Positions 27,653 through 36,595 are shown, numbered from the stretch's first letter. The stretch: 64,000 nt of DNA from Sphingobacteriales bacterium (GCA_016708305.1 JADJGB010000008.1:62001-126000); one strand, 5' to 3'. The notes: generated from the letters alone by a model not told the origin. Numbers and translations are program-made.

Positions 27653-28023
27653 TTATCTATGTTGGTCAATTAAAATATCGTTTCCGTCTGGGTCTGTCAA
27701 TGCAATGTGAGCTGGTCCAGTTGTGTTTGTGTCTGCTTCAGAAGTTAAAACAATACCGGATTTTTTTAAATGCTCTTGAATAAATCTTACATCGTCAAAT
27801 TCTTCCACATATTGTGCGTTTTCGTCCCAATCTGGATTAAATGTGATGATGTTGTTGTCAAACATTCCTTCAAACAGACCAATAATGGCGTTTCCATTTT
27901 TCATAATCAACCACTTCTGATTGATGTCGCCACCCATATCTGAAAATCTCAATTTTTCATAAATTCTTTCGATTGTTGAATGTCTTTTACGGCAAGACTG
28001 ATTGAAAATGCTCCTAATTTCAT
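27653..28023 (-). pseudogene. VOC (glyoxalase/bleomycin-resistance) family protein with a frameshift
   Basis: From the ATG at 28023: MKLGAFSISLAVKDIQQSKEF, then one T is missing near 27958, and the frame continues KLRFSDMGGDINQKWLIMK, NAIIGLFEGMFD, FIQEHLKKSGIVL and IALTDPDGNDILIDQHR. The two beta-alpha-beta-beta-beta modules and final PDGN motif are typical VOC. Substrate unknown. First of three small cargo genes on the minus strand, 5 bp after the SRPBCC gene. Confidence 0.75.
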
Positions 28024-28028
28024 AGTTT

Positions 28029-28568
28029 TCATTTTTCTAATTCACTTTTTAATTTTGTTAATCCTGATTGCAAATCATCTCCAATCATTTTTTCAAAATC
28101 CATAAACAACATCATTAAGTTCATCGGATAATTCATATGTCCGCTGAAACCCCATTTTACTTTCGTTTGGTTTTCGGATACCAATTCGGTACTCATAAAT
28201 GCAGGCTCTGTAGCTTCAAATGGCTTGATGAAACGAAGTTCAAAATCAATTCTTTCTCCTTCTGTAATTTTTTTGATTTCTTGCTCTCCCCATCCAACTT
28301 CTTCGTTGTCGCTTTCCCAGTGCGATACAAATCCTTCGATTCCGTCTGTACCACGATATGATTTTTTCATATTGGGGTCAATGGTTGCCCATTTGCTAAA
28401 ATTATCTTGGTTTTTCAAAAATTTGATATACTCAAAAACTTCAGCTTTGGGTTTGTTAATTATAATTTTTTTTTCAACTGCGTATTCCTTTTTTACAAAT
28501 AAGGCTACGATTAATGGAATGGCAATTAAAATTCCAACAACGATTAAAATCCTTTTTAAAATTCTCAT
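28029..28568 (-). CDS. SRPBCC family protein with N-terminal membrane anchor
   Basis: 179 residues. A basic start and one helix (RILIVVGILIAIPLIVALFV) are followed by an SRPBCC/polyketide-cyclase fold: VEKKIIINKPKAEVFEYI, SHWESDNEEVGWGEQEI and KWGFSGHMNYPMNLMM. This fold binds hydrophobic ligands; no ligand can be given. It is transcribed together with the neighbouring VOC gene. Confidence 0.8.
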   Translation of the reverse strand: MRILKRILIVVGILIAIPLIVALFVKKEYAVEKKIIINKPKAEVFEYIKFLKNQDNFSKWATIDPNMKKSYRGTDGIEGFVSHWESDNEEVGWGEQEIKKITEGERIDFELRFIKPFEATEPAFMSTELVSENQTKVKWGFSGHMNYPMNLMMLFMDFEKMIGDDLQSGLTKLKSELEK

Positions 28569-28607
28569 ATTCTGTATAGTTTAAATTTGTAAAATTATTT
28601 TTTTTCT

Positions 28608-29159
28608 TTATCCTGCATTTTCGTAAGCTGTTTTTATCCAGTTTACTATTTCATTGTCAATTTCGTTGATGTCCGAAATTTTGATTTTATGCGAACACAT
28701 AGAGTTGGGTTTTTCGGCTTCCAATAGTGTTGTTGGTTCTTGTCCTTTTAAGTTGATGCCGATTTCAAAACGTGTTTTAGTTGCAGGATTTAAAATTGCA
28801 AACTGCTTTTTTCTTCGCAAACTCACATACGTGTTTTTAGGAGCAATTTCAATGTCGTTTCCAAAGGTTAGAATTTCAGCAATTAATTTGTCATACATAG
28901 GTTTGAAATGTTCTTTTCCTTGATATTGACTAACTATTAAGTCGTCTGTATTTTCGGCAGAACCTGCATCAGTTTCCTTTGATTTATGTGCTACAAGATT
29001 TGCAAATCCGTGTGTGAACTCGTGTTGTTCTTTAAGAAATTTGATGATTTCTCCGTGTTTTGCAAAGTTTTGTTTCGTCACAATTTCAATCCATTGGTCC
29101 AAAGTTTTACCTGTGTTTTTATGCAGGTTGTTAATCATTGTTTGTGTCGCTTTATCCAT
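28608..29159 (-). CDS. DUF4287 and DUF5655 domain protein
   Basis: 183 residues. The first 65 residues (TMINNLHKNTGKTLDQWI, FLKEQHEFTHGFANLV) are the DUF4287 helical domain; residues about 85-180 (YDKLIAEILTFGNDIEIAP, YVSLRRKKQFAILNPATK) are DUF5655, a fold seen in DNA-transport-like proteins. Function unknown. Last-in-line cargo gene next to the IS110 remnant, 40 bp before the SRPBCC gene. Confidence 0.8.
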   Translation of the reverse strand: MDKATQTMINNLHKNTGKTLDQWIEIVTKQNFAKHGEIIKFLKEQHEFTHGFANLVAHKSKETDAGSAENTDDLIVSQYQGKEHFKPMYDKLIAEILTFGNDIEIAPKNTYVSLRRKKQFAILNPATKTRFEIGINLKGQEPTTLLEAEKPNSMCSHKIKISDINEIDNEIVNWIKTAYENAG

Positions 29160-29223
29160 AGTTTCTGTTTTTTTGCACGGTCTGTTTAAAATTCTGACTA
29201 ACGTTCTTCATTATCGTTCATAG

Positions 29224-29856
29224 TCAATCAGTTACCAATCCTAAATCTTCATTAGTCAGTGCAAATTTATCAATTTGTTTTCTAATGCGTTTCACTAAAC
29301 CGAGTTTTCTTTTTTCGTCAAGGAACAGGTAGTCGGTGGGAGGTTTGTAAAGGATTTGTTTTACAACCATATTCCAAAGTATTACGGCAAGTTTACGGGC
29401 GGTTGCACTCACGGCTACTGTTCTGCCTTTTCGGTAACAAACCCTGTTGAAGAAGTTGGATAGGTGTGTATCTTTTAAATTTCCGATGGCATTGGCCGCA
29501 TTTCGTAATGCAATTTTTAGTCTGTTACTGCCTTTCGGAGTTTTTGAACTAAGTAGTTTTCCGCCACTGACTTTGTTGTTTGGAGCAAGGCGTAACCAAC
29601 TTGTAAAGTGTTTTGCAGTTTCAAACTTATGGAAGCCTTCGGGTCCGATTTCGCTGATGATACTAAGAATGGTTGCGTGGCTCATTCCTTCGATGCTCAT
29701 TAAATCCACACCGCCAAAGTATTGATAGGATGCTTGATTGAGGTCTATTCCTTTGAGTGCATTTTTGTTGATTCTTTTATGTGTTTTGTCTGATGTTTTG
29801 AGTTTTTTCTTATCGGGGTCGGTGTTGATTTGTGTTTTTAAGAACATACCGATTTA
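29224..29856 (-). pseudogene. IS110-family transposase, C-terminal part only
   Basis: About 207 residues of the C-terminal Transposase_20 half: GVDLMSIEGMSHATILSIIS, FTSWLRLAPNNKVSGGK, KGSNRLKIALRNAANA and KGRTVAVSATARKLAVILWN, with the conserved Ser-bearing end. The N-terminal DEDD RuvC-like half is absent. Homology to the family stops near 29856, right where prophage end repeats start, so the prophage probably inserted into this gene and the missing half may lie beyond its right end, outside the window. Confidence 0.85.
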
Positions 29857-29864
29857 AGACCCAT

Positions 29865-30077
29865 CAGTTAAACTGTCCTATTTATGATATGAGTATATAT
29901 TGCGCAAAATGTGCGCTGGACGTGGGTTTCAGCCGATTTTAGGCGTGTTGCCGATTTCAGTCATTCTGTCCTAAAATTGAAAAAAAGGCGTAAATAGATG
30001 CATATTACCGACCTGTGTACAAACACCGTTTAAATGTGGCTTAAATACAGTGTGGATGCGGGTTTAAGCCAGATAAA
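29865..30077. repeat. Repeated motifs at the prophage left end (probable transposase-binding sites)
   Basis: CAGTTAAACTGTCCTA (29865-29880) and CAGTCATTCTGTCCTA (29958-29973) match at 13 of 16. A second pair, TGGACGTGGGTTTCAGCC (29917-) and TGGATGCGGGTTTAAGCC (30053-), also matches well. Multiple degenerate sites inside the first 200 bp are what MuA-type transposases bind. Confidence 0.55.
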
Positions 30078-30127
30078 CTCCTTTTTATTACAAATATAAA
30101 AAAAAATCTATTTAACATAATGTTTGA

Positions 30128-30163
30128 GTTGGGTGGACAGTTGGGTGGACAGTTGGGTGGACA
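30128..30163. repeat. Three perfect 12-bp tandem repeats
   Basis: GTTGGGTGGACA occurs three times head to tail, one per roughly helical turn, between the left-end repeats and the repressor stop codon. A protein-binding array is likely; it may serve the transposase or repressor. Confidence 0.85.
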
Positions 30164-30195
30164 AAAAAATACAATAAAATAGGGAAATCTTAATG

Positions 30196-30540
30196 TTAAT
30201 AGTCGGTTTTGTTTGATAGTATCTCTATTATTTTTTGTTTGTCGTTAAGTGCATTTTTTAGGATTTCAACCTGGCCCTTTAGCGCTTCGATAAGCTCTTG
30301 GTTGTATGTCATATTGTCATTGTTTGATGGAGGTGGTTCTTTTTCTCCTTTTAGCAGATAATTTAGACTAAAGTTTAAATAATCTGCCACTTTAATTAGA
30401 ATATCTTCCGATAGACTGCCTTTTCTTTTTTTCATGGTGGCTAAATAGCCATTCGATAGAGACAGGTCTCGCTCTACAGTAGAAGGTTTTAACCCTCTTA
30501 ATGCAATTTCATGCATTATTCTGTCTATTGCTTTTTCCAA
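30196..30540 (-). CDS. Phage repressor-like HTH protein
   Basis: 114 residues. An XRE-type helix-turn-helix spans about 1-60 (IMHEIALRGLKPSTVERDLS, LSNGYLATMKKRKGSLSED, LIKVADYLNFSLNYLLKG), followed by a coiled-coil tail (ALKGQVEILKNALNDKQK) likely for dimerisation. It is divergent from the early operon and next to a pair of direct repeats, the position of the Mu c repressor. No protease-like domain is present. Confidence 0.75.
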   Translation of the reverse strand: MEKAIDRIMHEIALRGLKPSTVERDLSLSNGYLATMKKRKGSLSEDILIKVADYLNFSLNYLLKGEKEPPPSNNDNMTYNQELIEALKGQVEILKNALNDKQKIIEILSNKTDY

Positions 30541-30543
30541 TTT

Positions 30544-30588
30544 TAGAAAATAGTTTAAAATAAATTTGTTTTTATAGAAAATAGTTTA
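30544..30588. promoter_or_regulatory. Paired operator repeats over the early promoter
   Basis: TAGAAAATAGTTTA occurs at 30544-30557 and 30575-30588, 31 bp apart (three helical turns). A TTTG at 30565-30568 and TTTATTTG at 30589-30596 form a 20-bp-spaced promoter for the early genes between and beside them, so a repressor bound here would block it. Confidence 0.65.
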
Positions 30589-30614
30589 TTTATTTGCACT
30601 TGTAATCTGAAAAT

Positions 30615-30878
30615 ATGCAAACTGATAGTAAAGATACAAAGCAAGGTGTTAAATGTCGTAAAAAAATTAGAGTGCCCCGCAAATGGATTGCCGAGTCGGT
30701 TGGCTGCGCTCCGGTAACCGTGTTTCAGGTGCTGGACAGCAAAAGGCTGAAAGGAACCAGCGACCTGGGTATGCGCATAGAACTGGCAGATGTGCTGCTT
30801 GAGGAAAAACTGGAGATGTCCACCAGTGATGTGAAAAAAGTGGTACACATTAAGAACAGGCAAATCGGCAATAAGTAG
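30615..30878 (+). CDS. Small Ner-like DNA-binding protein
   Basis: 87 residues, rich in Lys/Arg. IRVPRKWIAESVGCAPVTVF is a helix-turn-helix, and ADVLLEEKLEMSTSD follows. It is the first gene of the early operon, three bases before the transposase start, the place of ner in Mu. A transcription regulator is likely but no exact family is recognised. Confidence 0.55.
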   Translation: MQTDSKDTKQGVKCRKKIRVPRKWIAESVGCAPVTVFQVLDSKRLKGTSDLGMRIELADVLLEEKLEMSTSDVKKVVHIKNRQIGNK

Positions 30879-30881
30879 GCA

Positions 30882-32858
30882 TTGAAGATAATTGACAACA
30901 TATTGTACTTAGAGGGAAGCGAGTTCGTGAAAACTGCTAAAAATACCGATGGATTGGTGCCTAAAGATAGTTATAGTAAGTTAAGACAAAGAGGGAAGGT
31001 TGATGTGCTTGGAAGTGGCGGTAACGGAAGAGAGGTTTTGATAAAATATGACAACCTACCACCTGTGTATAAGGATTTGGTGTGGGAAAAGTATGGCGAC
31101 CCGTATCAATACGCTGCCAAACAGCCCATCATAGACCTGATAAAGCCTGATACTCAGGCTGTGAAGTTCTTTGAAACGGAAGATGTAGCGCCGCTAAGCT
31201 ACGAAGACCAGCGCTGCTATGCAAATGATGCAGCTATATTAAAGGCTTTTCACCTGCTGCTAAGCGATAAGAAAAAACTAAAAGCCTCCATGCAGATCAG
31301 CCTGGCTTCTTTTTGGGATATGGCCTGTGAGCTGGTGTCCGATTTGTCGCACCGTTTTCCAAATACGCTGCCTACCAGCCTCAGGCGGCTGAAACCAAAG
31401 TATAACGACTTTGTGAACAGTGGGTTTGACTACAATGTGCTGATAGACCGCCGGAAGTATAACGAAACCAACAATAAAATAGCAGACGAACGGCTGGAAT
31501 GGCTGATTATGAGCCTGTATGTGCAACAATACAGACCCTATAAAAAGGAGGTTTATAATGACTATCTGTCTTTTTTGAACGGGAAAAAGAAGGTGGTGGA
31601 TGCGCATAGCGGTGAAGTGCTGAACCCCGAGGATTTTAAGGAATACGGGAGGTTGAGCGATGCTACCGTGTGGCGTATATTGAATAAACCGGCCAACCTG
31701 CTGACAGTGGAAAAGATGCGGCTGAACGCTCTGGACTACAGCAATAAACATTTGCCTTACAATGAGCGGTATGCACCGCAATACAGCCTGAGCAAGCTAA
31801 GTATGGATGACTACGAGCCTCCGTTCCTGATGCCGAATGGTAACCGGGTGAGCGGATATGTGGTGGTAGATGTGGCCAGTAAGTGTATTGTAGGTAAGGC
31901 GTTCAGCAGAGATAAAAATACCGATCTGCTGGTAAACAGCCTGAAAGACATGTTTCGTGTGCTGGTGAATAAAGGGTGCGGTATGCCGGGCGAAATTGAG
32001 TTTGAGCGGCACCTGACCGATTCTCTGATGAAGGAAGACGGCCTGCTAAAAGCCGGTGTTTTGTTCCCGTTTGTGCGCTTGTGCAGGGCCGCAAACCCGA
32101 GAGAAAAGCGCGCTGAACATGTTTTTAGGCAATATAAGTACACCAAAAAGAAGGAAAAGGGATGGAGAGGCCGCCCATTTGCTCGAAACGAGGCAAACCG
32201 GCTGAACGAAAATGTGAACGCTAAACGGGATTATGACGAAATATTGGCAATAGAAACCGCATACATCACCAGGTGGAACAACAGCCTGCATGAAGACCAG
32301 GAGAAATATAAGGGGATGACCCGCATGGAAGTGTTTTTGAAAAACCAGCATCCGGGCCTTCCGAAGCTGAAACGAGCGCACCTGGCCAGATACATTGGCG
32401 AAAAAACGAATACCACTATCAGAAATAATAAAATGGTGCAGGTGCAATACAATAGCTATTGGCTGCCAGATGCGGACAGTGTATTTCTGTTTGACAGCTA
32501 CAGCGTAACAGCCTACTGGCTGCCCGATGATGAAGGTGTGAAGGAAGTATATCTGTATCAAAATGATAAATATGTGTGCACTGCCAAAAGGAGCACTCCG
32601 TACAATGAAGCACAGTGGGAGCAAACGGACGAAGATGTGCGCTCCATGCACGAGCAGTTTGGTTATCGCAGCCGGTTTGATGCAATCGTAAGAGAACGGG
32701 TATCCGGACTGGCCAGACTGAAGGTAGTGTATGATGACGGATCGAATGATTATGAATTGCCTGCTCCAAAACCTGCAACATCCTTATTAACAGTGGATGT
32801 CGAAAGCGAAAAACCGCAGCGAAGGAATATTAGCCAGATGGCAGAAGATGATTTGTAA
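30882..32858 (+). CDS. Mu-type DDE transposase (MuA-like)
   Basis: 658 residues with a TTG start right after the upstream stop. The N-terminal part (1-300) is helical and DNA-binding. The rve core has KLSMDDYEPPF (Asp309/Asp310), GYVVVDVASKCIVGKAFS, GEIEFERHL (acidic second position) and NPREKRAEHVF (Glu408/Glu412). A Mu C-terminal beta domain follows (NTTIRNNKMVQVQYNSYWL). It cuts and joins phage ends during integration and replication. The frame is intact, unlike its partner MuB. Confidence 0.9.
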   Translation: MKIIDNILYLEGSEFVKTAKNTDGLVPKDSYSKLRQRGKVDVLGSGGNGREVLIKYDNLPPVYKDLVWEKYGDPYQYAAKQPIIDLIKPDTQAVKFFETEDVAPLSYEDQRCYANDAAILKAFHLLLSDKKKLKASMQISLASFWDMACELVSDLSHRFPNTLPTSLRRLKPKYNDFVNSGFDYNVLIDRRKYNETNNKIADERLEWLIMSLYVQQYRPYKKEVYNDYLSFLNGKKKVVDAHSGEVLNPEDFKEYGRLSDATVWRILNKPANLLTVEKMRLNALDYSNKHLPYNERYAPQYSLSKLSMDDYEPPFLMPNGNRVSGYVVVDVASKCIVGKAFSRDKNTDLLVNSLKDMFRVLVNKGCGMPGEIEFERHLTDSLMKEDGLLKAGVLFPFVRLCRAANPREKRAEHVFRQYKYTKKKEKGWRGRPFARNEANRLNENVNAKRDYDEILAIETAYITRWNNSLHEDQEKYKGMTRMEVFLKNQHPGLPKLKRAHLARYIGEKTNTTIRNNKMVQVQYNSYWLPDADSVFLFDSYSVTAYWLPDDEGVKEVYLYQNDKYVCTAKRSTPYNEAQWEQTDEDVRSMHEQFGYRSRFDAIVRERVSGLARLKVVYDDGSNDYELPAPKPATSLLTVDVESEKPQRRNISQMAEDDL

Positions 32859-32895
32859 AACGATTTTTTAACAATAAAACCCATTATTTAAATTT

Positions 32896-33799
32896 ATGAC
32901 TATTAATGAAGAAGTAAGGAAAAAATCCTCAATGCCTTACTTCAGAACCGAGGAAACTTTGATGGCAGCGATGCTCAGTATGCACGGTCGTTTGACATTA
33001 ATAAAGGTGTCTATAGCCGGCTAAGCCAGGGCGAAACCGAGCGTGTGCTTAGCGACAGAAAGTGGATCAGCCTGGCCCGTATGCTTCAGGTGCAACTTGG
33101 CGATGAGCCGGAATGGATACCGGCCCAGACGTCAGTTTTGAGTACCTCACTACACAAATGAACCTTTGCAAAGCCGAAAGCCTTAGCAGTATCTACTGCG
33201 ACATCAGCGAAGTGGGAAAAACGGTAGCCGGCAGATGGTTTTGCAAAAACACCTAAAAATAGCGTGTATGTAGATTGCAGCCTGCACAAAAGCAAGCAAA
33301 AATGATTAGGGCTATTGCGCAGGGTTTTGGCATCAACCATTCCGGCAAGTATGCCGATGTGTTTTCGGATCTGGTGTATTACCTACGGGTAGTAAACAAG
33401 CCTTTTATTGTTTTTGACGAAGCCGGAGACTTGGATTACAGTGCATTTTTGGAGTTGAAAGCCCTATGGAACGGATCCGAAAACTGTTGCGGCTGGTATA
33501 TGATGGGCGCTGACGGCCTGAAAAGGAAGCTGGAACGCGGAAAGGAAAACCAAAGAGTAGGGTTTATGGAGGTGATCAGTAGGTACGGAAGCCGGTATAA
33601 CAGGATAACACCTGTGGTAGAAGGAGAAAGACTGGAGTTTTGGAAAGAAGAAGCCCTTGCCATCATATCGGTAAATGCGCCATCTGGAACAGATGTGCAA
33701 AAGCTATTGCAAAAAGCCAATGGCAGCCACAGAGCTTTACGCACCCAAATACTTAAACTCAAACGTCAACAAAAAACATCCAAAAACGATTCATTATGA
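32896..33799 (+). pseudogene. MuB-like transposition ATPase broken by four frameshifts
   Basis: The composite starts MTINEEVRKK-ILNALLQNR with an N-terminal HTH (SFDINKGVYSRLSQGE), then the P-loop region ISEVGKTVAGRWF, the Walker B-like KPFIVFDEAGDLDYSAF and the end SHRALRTQILKLKRQQK. Single bases are missing near 32919-32929 (A-run), 33134 (T-run), 33253 and 33299 (A-run). MuB is the AAA+ target-selection partner of MuA. As written no product contains both HTH and ATPase core. Confidence 0.75.
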
Positions 33800-34190
33800 A
33801 ACCAGCTACTATTAGTATAAATACCCAATTTACTTACAACCGAAAATTAGTGTTGTGGGCTACCGGTATGACAGATGATGAACTTAACTACTTTATTGTA
33901 GAAACGGCAGACACATGGCTTCGCCATTTCTTTGACGGTAAAATCAATCACGATGCCATACTCAATTCTACCGGTTTTTGGGGTGGTGGCGTATGCACTG
34001 GTACACCCGCGATGAGGAATTTTTTATTAAAGAACTGTTTGAAGCGCCGGATGATTACCGATATGTAAAGTACAGGCAGTTGCACCAGAGCGTTTTTTAC
34101 CTGCTGTATCCCAACAGCCAGTTTATGTACAAAGATTTTATAGACATGCGGGCGTTCTTTGACCGTAAAGAGGCACCTCAAACAAATTGA
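33796..34190 (+). pseudogene. Conserved early phage protein with one frameshift
   Basis: The first frame reads MKPATISINTQFTYNRKLVL to LNSTGFWG and the second WWRMHWYTRDEEFFIKELF to FFDRKEAPQTN; one G missing in GGGG near 33978-33981 joins them into about 131 residues. Start overlaps the MuB stop by four bases (ATGA), the usual tight phage spacing. Function unknown; acidic, no membrane segment. Confidence 0.55.
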
Positions 34191-34272
34191 TTCTTTTCTG
34201 ATATACCAATTAAGGTAAAACGGAGCCTGTTTCTACAGGCCCCTATTTAAAAACAGTTTAAACAATTAAAAA

Positions 34273-34612
34273 ATGACGGTTAAATACAGTCAGAATCAGA
34301 TGGAGTCTTTCATTATGCTGTTGCAAAAGGTGATAGCGGTAGCCGGTATGGTGCAGGAGGACAGGGAAGATAAAGCCGACATGTTGCTGCTGAAAGCCAT
34401 AGCCGAAGAAATATATGCTCCGTTGCAACAAAGGTTCTTTATCCGCAAGCCCCAGTACCGGTTTACACTGGAGACCTTACCAGGCCATTGCGCTTTATCT
34501 CATTTTTATGGACCATGGCTTTTACGGACCCTACGAGGCCAACCTGGTAAGAGAACTTATTGGGCGCATCCATCAGCAATATATTATATCAACCCAAAAC
34601 CCAAAACCATGA
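34273..34612 (+). pseudogene. Early phage protein of unknown function with one frameshift
   Basis: The start frame gives MTVKYSQNQMESFIMLLQKV to KPQYRFT, then near 34470 the sensible continuation is one frame over: RPYQAIALYLIFMDHGFYGP to IISTQNPKP. The composite ends at 34612 and overlaps the next ATG by four bases. Read straight through, the ORF runs on to 34824 and falsely fuses two genes. Function unknown. Confidence 0.5.
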
Positions 34613-34824
34613 TCGTAACAAAAAAACATTTCAATAGCTACCGGCAGACAATACTGACCTGCATTGACAGTTGTACCAACCTAAGCCAGCTTGATTGTTG
34701 CTGGGATATGTTAGAGCGGTTTCGTACCATATTTATACCGTTGGTAGATGTAAAACACCTTATTGCATCCAGCAATGAAATCATGGATGCCTATTTAGAA
34801 AAACAGACCAAATTGATGGTATAA
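34609..34824 (+). CDS. Small phage protein of unknown function
   Basis: 71 residues from the ATG at 34609 (MIVTKKHFNSYRQTILTCID). Helical, four cysteines, no family recognised. The ATGA overlap with the preceding gene supports a separate start here. Confidence 0.5.
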   Translation: MIVTKKHFNSYRQTILTCIDSCTNLSQLDCCWDMLERFRTIFIPLVDVKHLIASSNEIMDAYLEKQTKLMV

Positions 34825-34855
34825 AAACTATGTAATCATTTAAAAAACAAGCAAT

Positions 34856-35374
34856 ATGACCAGAATCAGTAAAAAAACAAATGTGCTGGTGAGCTTAGAG
34901 GAAGCTCAGGCAGCTGCACACAACTACGCATCTTACAGCAATAAGAAAGACCTGATTACTACTAAGATGAATGAAGAATTGGCAGCTGTGCGCCAGCAGT
35001 ACGAACCGGACATTACAGCCATTGACAGCTACATGACAGACGAGGTAGGTGTGCTGGAGAGCTATGCCATAGCCCAGCGCGACAACTGGGGCGTAAAGAA
35101 GAGCTTAGAACTAAGCGGCTGCGTAATCGGCTTTAGAACCAACCCGCCCAGCCTGTCCAAAAAGAAGGGTATTACATGGGATTACATCGTGTCTTTGATG
35201 AAGACAAATAAAGTACTCAAACCATTCATTAGGGTAAAAGAAGATGTGGACAAAACTGCCTTGCTGAAACAACAGACAGACGAAAAACTGATGAAGCAGT
35301 TAGCCTCGCTGGGCGTAACAGTGGAGCAGGAAGAGCAGTTTTATGTGGATGCCAAAAAAGAAAAAGCAGCGTAA
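34856..35374 (+). CDS. gam: Host-nuclease inhibitor Gam
   Basis: 172 residues, matching Mu Gam length. A long N-terminal coiled coil (SLEEAQAAAHNYASYSNKKD, TKMNEELAAVRQQYE) is followed by WGVKKSLELSGCVIGFRTNP and ITWDYIVSLMKTNKVLKPFI. Gam binds DNA ends like Ku and shields them from RecBCD-type exonucleases. It lies in the early operon 31 bp after the small protein gene. Confidence 0.9.
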   Translation: MTRISKKTNVLVSLEEAQAAAHNYASYSNKKDLITTKMNEELAAVRQQYEPDITAIDSYMTDEVGVLESYAIAQRDNWGVKKSLELSGCVIGFRTNPPSLSKKKGITWDYIVSLMKTNKVLKPFIRVKEDVDKTALLKQQTDEKLMKQLASLGVTVEQEEQFYVDAKKEKAA

Positions 35375-35400
35375 CGCTTATTCTTTACGGAAGGGTTCAG

Positions 35401-35425
35401 GCCGCATGGCGGCACGGCATGCGGC
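35401..35425 (+). other. Perfect 8-bp stem-loop after gam
   Basis: GCCGCATG and CATGCGGC with a 9-nt loop lie in the gam-35477 gap. No T-run follows, so mRNA processing or stabilisation is more likely than termination. Confidence 0.4.
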
Positions 35426-35476
35426 TGTGCTACCTGAGATGACCTACTAAGGCATAAAAGACCATATATATAAATA

Positions 35477-35776
35477 ATGAGAACAGGAAGTGATATGATC
35501 AGCATTAGCGAACATGCTTACACAAGAGCAAAGGAAAGACTGGGGCTTAACCGGCCAGCCCTGCGCAAGCTGTGTGCCATGGCTTACTGCTATGGTGTGG
35601 CACAGAGCCGAACCAAAGGTTTGTTGCTCGATTATCTGAGACAAAGGAAGGCAGAGTATCCGCATAACACCTTCAGAATATATGGCGAAAACCTGTTTGT
35701 TTTTCAAAATAATGTGCTGATAACGGCATTTAGGCTGCCTAACGAAGTAAATAAACCCCAATTTTTTACGGTATGA
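35477..35776 (+). CDS. Conserved early phage protein of unknown function
   Basis: 99 residues (MRTGSDMISISEHAYTRAKE). The C-terminal pattern NTFRIYGENLFVFQNNVLIT looks like a small beta sheet of RelE/BrnT type, but no catalytic residues can be named. Overlaps the next start by four bases. Confidence 0.5.
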   Translation: MRTGSDMISISEHAYTRAKERLGLNRPALRKLCAMAYCYGVAQSRTKGLLLDYLRQRKAEYPHNTFRIYGENLFVFQNNVLITAFRLPNEVNKPQFFTV

Positions 35777-36213
35777 AAAAATATGCAATTACCAAAGGAA
35801 GTTTTAGCGGCACTATATGGGCTTTGTACAACGAGGAAGGATGCTTAGTGTACTTGAACTTTGAGGATGCCGTAATACCTGCCGATTTGATGCAGAGTTA
35901 CAAACGGTATATACCGGTGGGTAGCGGGCAACTGTCCGATTTTGCTGCGAGGAGCGGTGCCACCGTAACCGAAGTGTCCATCGCCATCAGCTTTGAGCAG
36001 TGGTATCATCTGCTGGGAGTGCTCCGTAATAAAGAAAGAGCCATGAGCATCTGGAACAAGCTGACTGCGGAAACAAAAGTGCAGGCCTTTTACAATACAA
36101 AAAAGTACCTAAAGTATTGCTCAAAAAATGCCTCGTGGTACAATAAGATGTATCCCGATACTTACCTGCGCGGCAGGCATTGGGAAACCGATTGGGACCG
36201 CGTGGCACATTGA
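35773..36213 (+). CDS. Phage protein of unknown function
   Basis: 146 residues; MKKYAITKGSFSGTIWALYN forms an antiparallel-sheet start and a helical, Lys/Tyr-rich second half follows (KVQAFYNTKKYLKYCSKNAS). No known motif. Translationally coupled to the preceding gene by ATGA. Confidence 0.5.
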   Translation: MKKYAITKGSFSGTIWALYNEEGCLVYLNFEDAVIPADLMQSYKRYIPVGSGQLSDFAARSGATVTEVSIAISFEQWYHLLGVLRNKERAMSIWNKLTAETKVQAFYNTKKYLKYCSKNASWYNKMYPDTYLRGRHWETDWDRVAH

Positions 36214-36218
36214 TATAT

Positions 36219-36246
36219 GATTTACGATTTATGATTTATGATATGT
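36219..36246. repeat. Heptamer tandem repeat, 4 units
   Basis: GATTTAC, GATTTAT, GATTTAT, GATATGT follow a stop codon; same 7-bp period as the other arrays. Confidence 0.6.
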
Positions 36247-36254
36247 GGATTACA

Positions 36255-36444
36255 ATGGAACTGACAATAGACGGCAAGGTGAGGCACCAACGGGATGTGT
36301 GGCTGAATGAGGGGCTGAAACCATGCCAGACATAAGCGCAAAACACAGGCAGAAGCAGTGGTAAGTAATATTAAATTGAAATACAAAGCCGACATCACTG
36401 GTAGCGACTGGGGCATTGTAATGCGGGTATGGAGTAGGATGTGA
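36255..36444 (+). pseudogene. Small phage gene, frameshifted
   Basis: MELTIDGKVRHQRDVWLNEG opens the frame; one shift near 36325 leads to HKRKTQAEAVVSNIKLKYKA and DWGIVMRVWSRM before TGA at 36442. The total length is not a multiple of three. About 62 residues; function unknown. Confidence 0.35.
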
Positions 36445-36458
36445 GGCGTTAGAGGGTT

Positions 36459-36500
36459 AGGGGTTAGGGGTTAGATGATAGACGTTAGACATTAGATAGT
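36459..36500. repeat. Heptamer tandem repeat, 6 units
   Basis: AGGGGTT twice, then AGATGAT, AGACGTT, AGACATT, AGATAGT, directly before the attC-like palindrome. Confidence 0.65.
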
Positions 36501-36501
36501 A

Positions 36502-36595
36502 TATAACGGGCGGAGCATTGCTGTCAGGCGGCAATTAAAAGACTACCTGAAATATTATTAACCCGTCCTGCCGCTTGCAGCAATGCTATGTTATA
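36502..36595. other. 94-bp imperfect palindrome resembling an attC site
   Basis: TATAAC (36502-36507) and GTTATA (36590-36595) form the outer pair; AGCATTGCTG (36514-36523) pairs with CAGCAATGCT (36578-36587), with CAGGCGG/CCGCTTG inside. Outer AAC/GTT ends with inner arms and a single-strand centre are the layout of integron attC sites. No integron integrase is in the window. Confidence 0.5.

Noticed and set aside
34273..34824. A single 183-residue early phage protein
   Set aside because: A frameshift near 34470 separates two genes that meet with an ATGA overlap at 34609-34612; the long ORF is a chance fusion.
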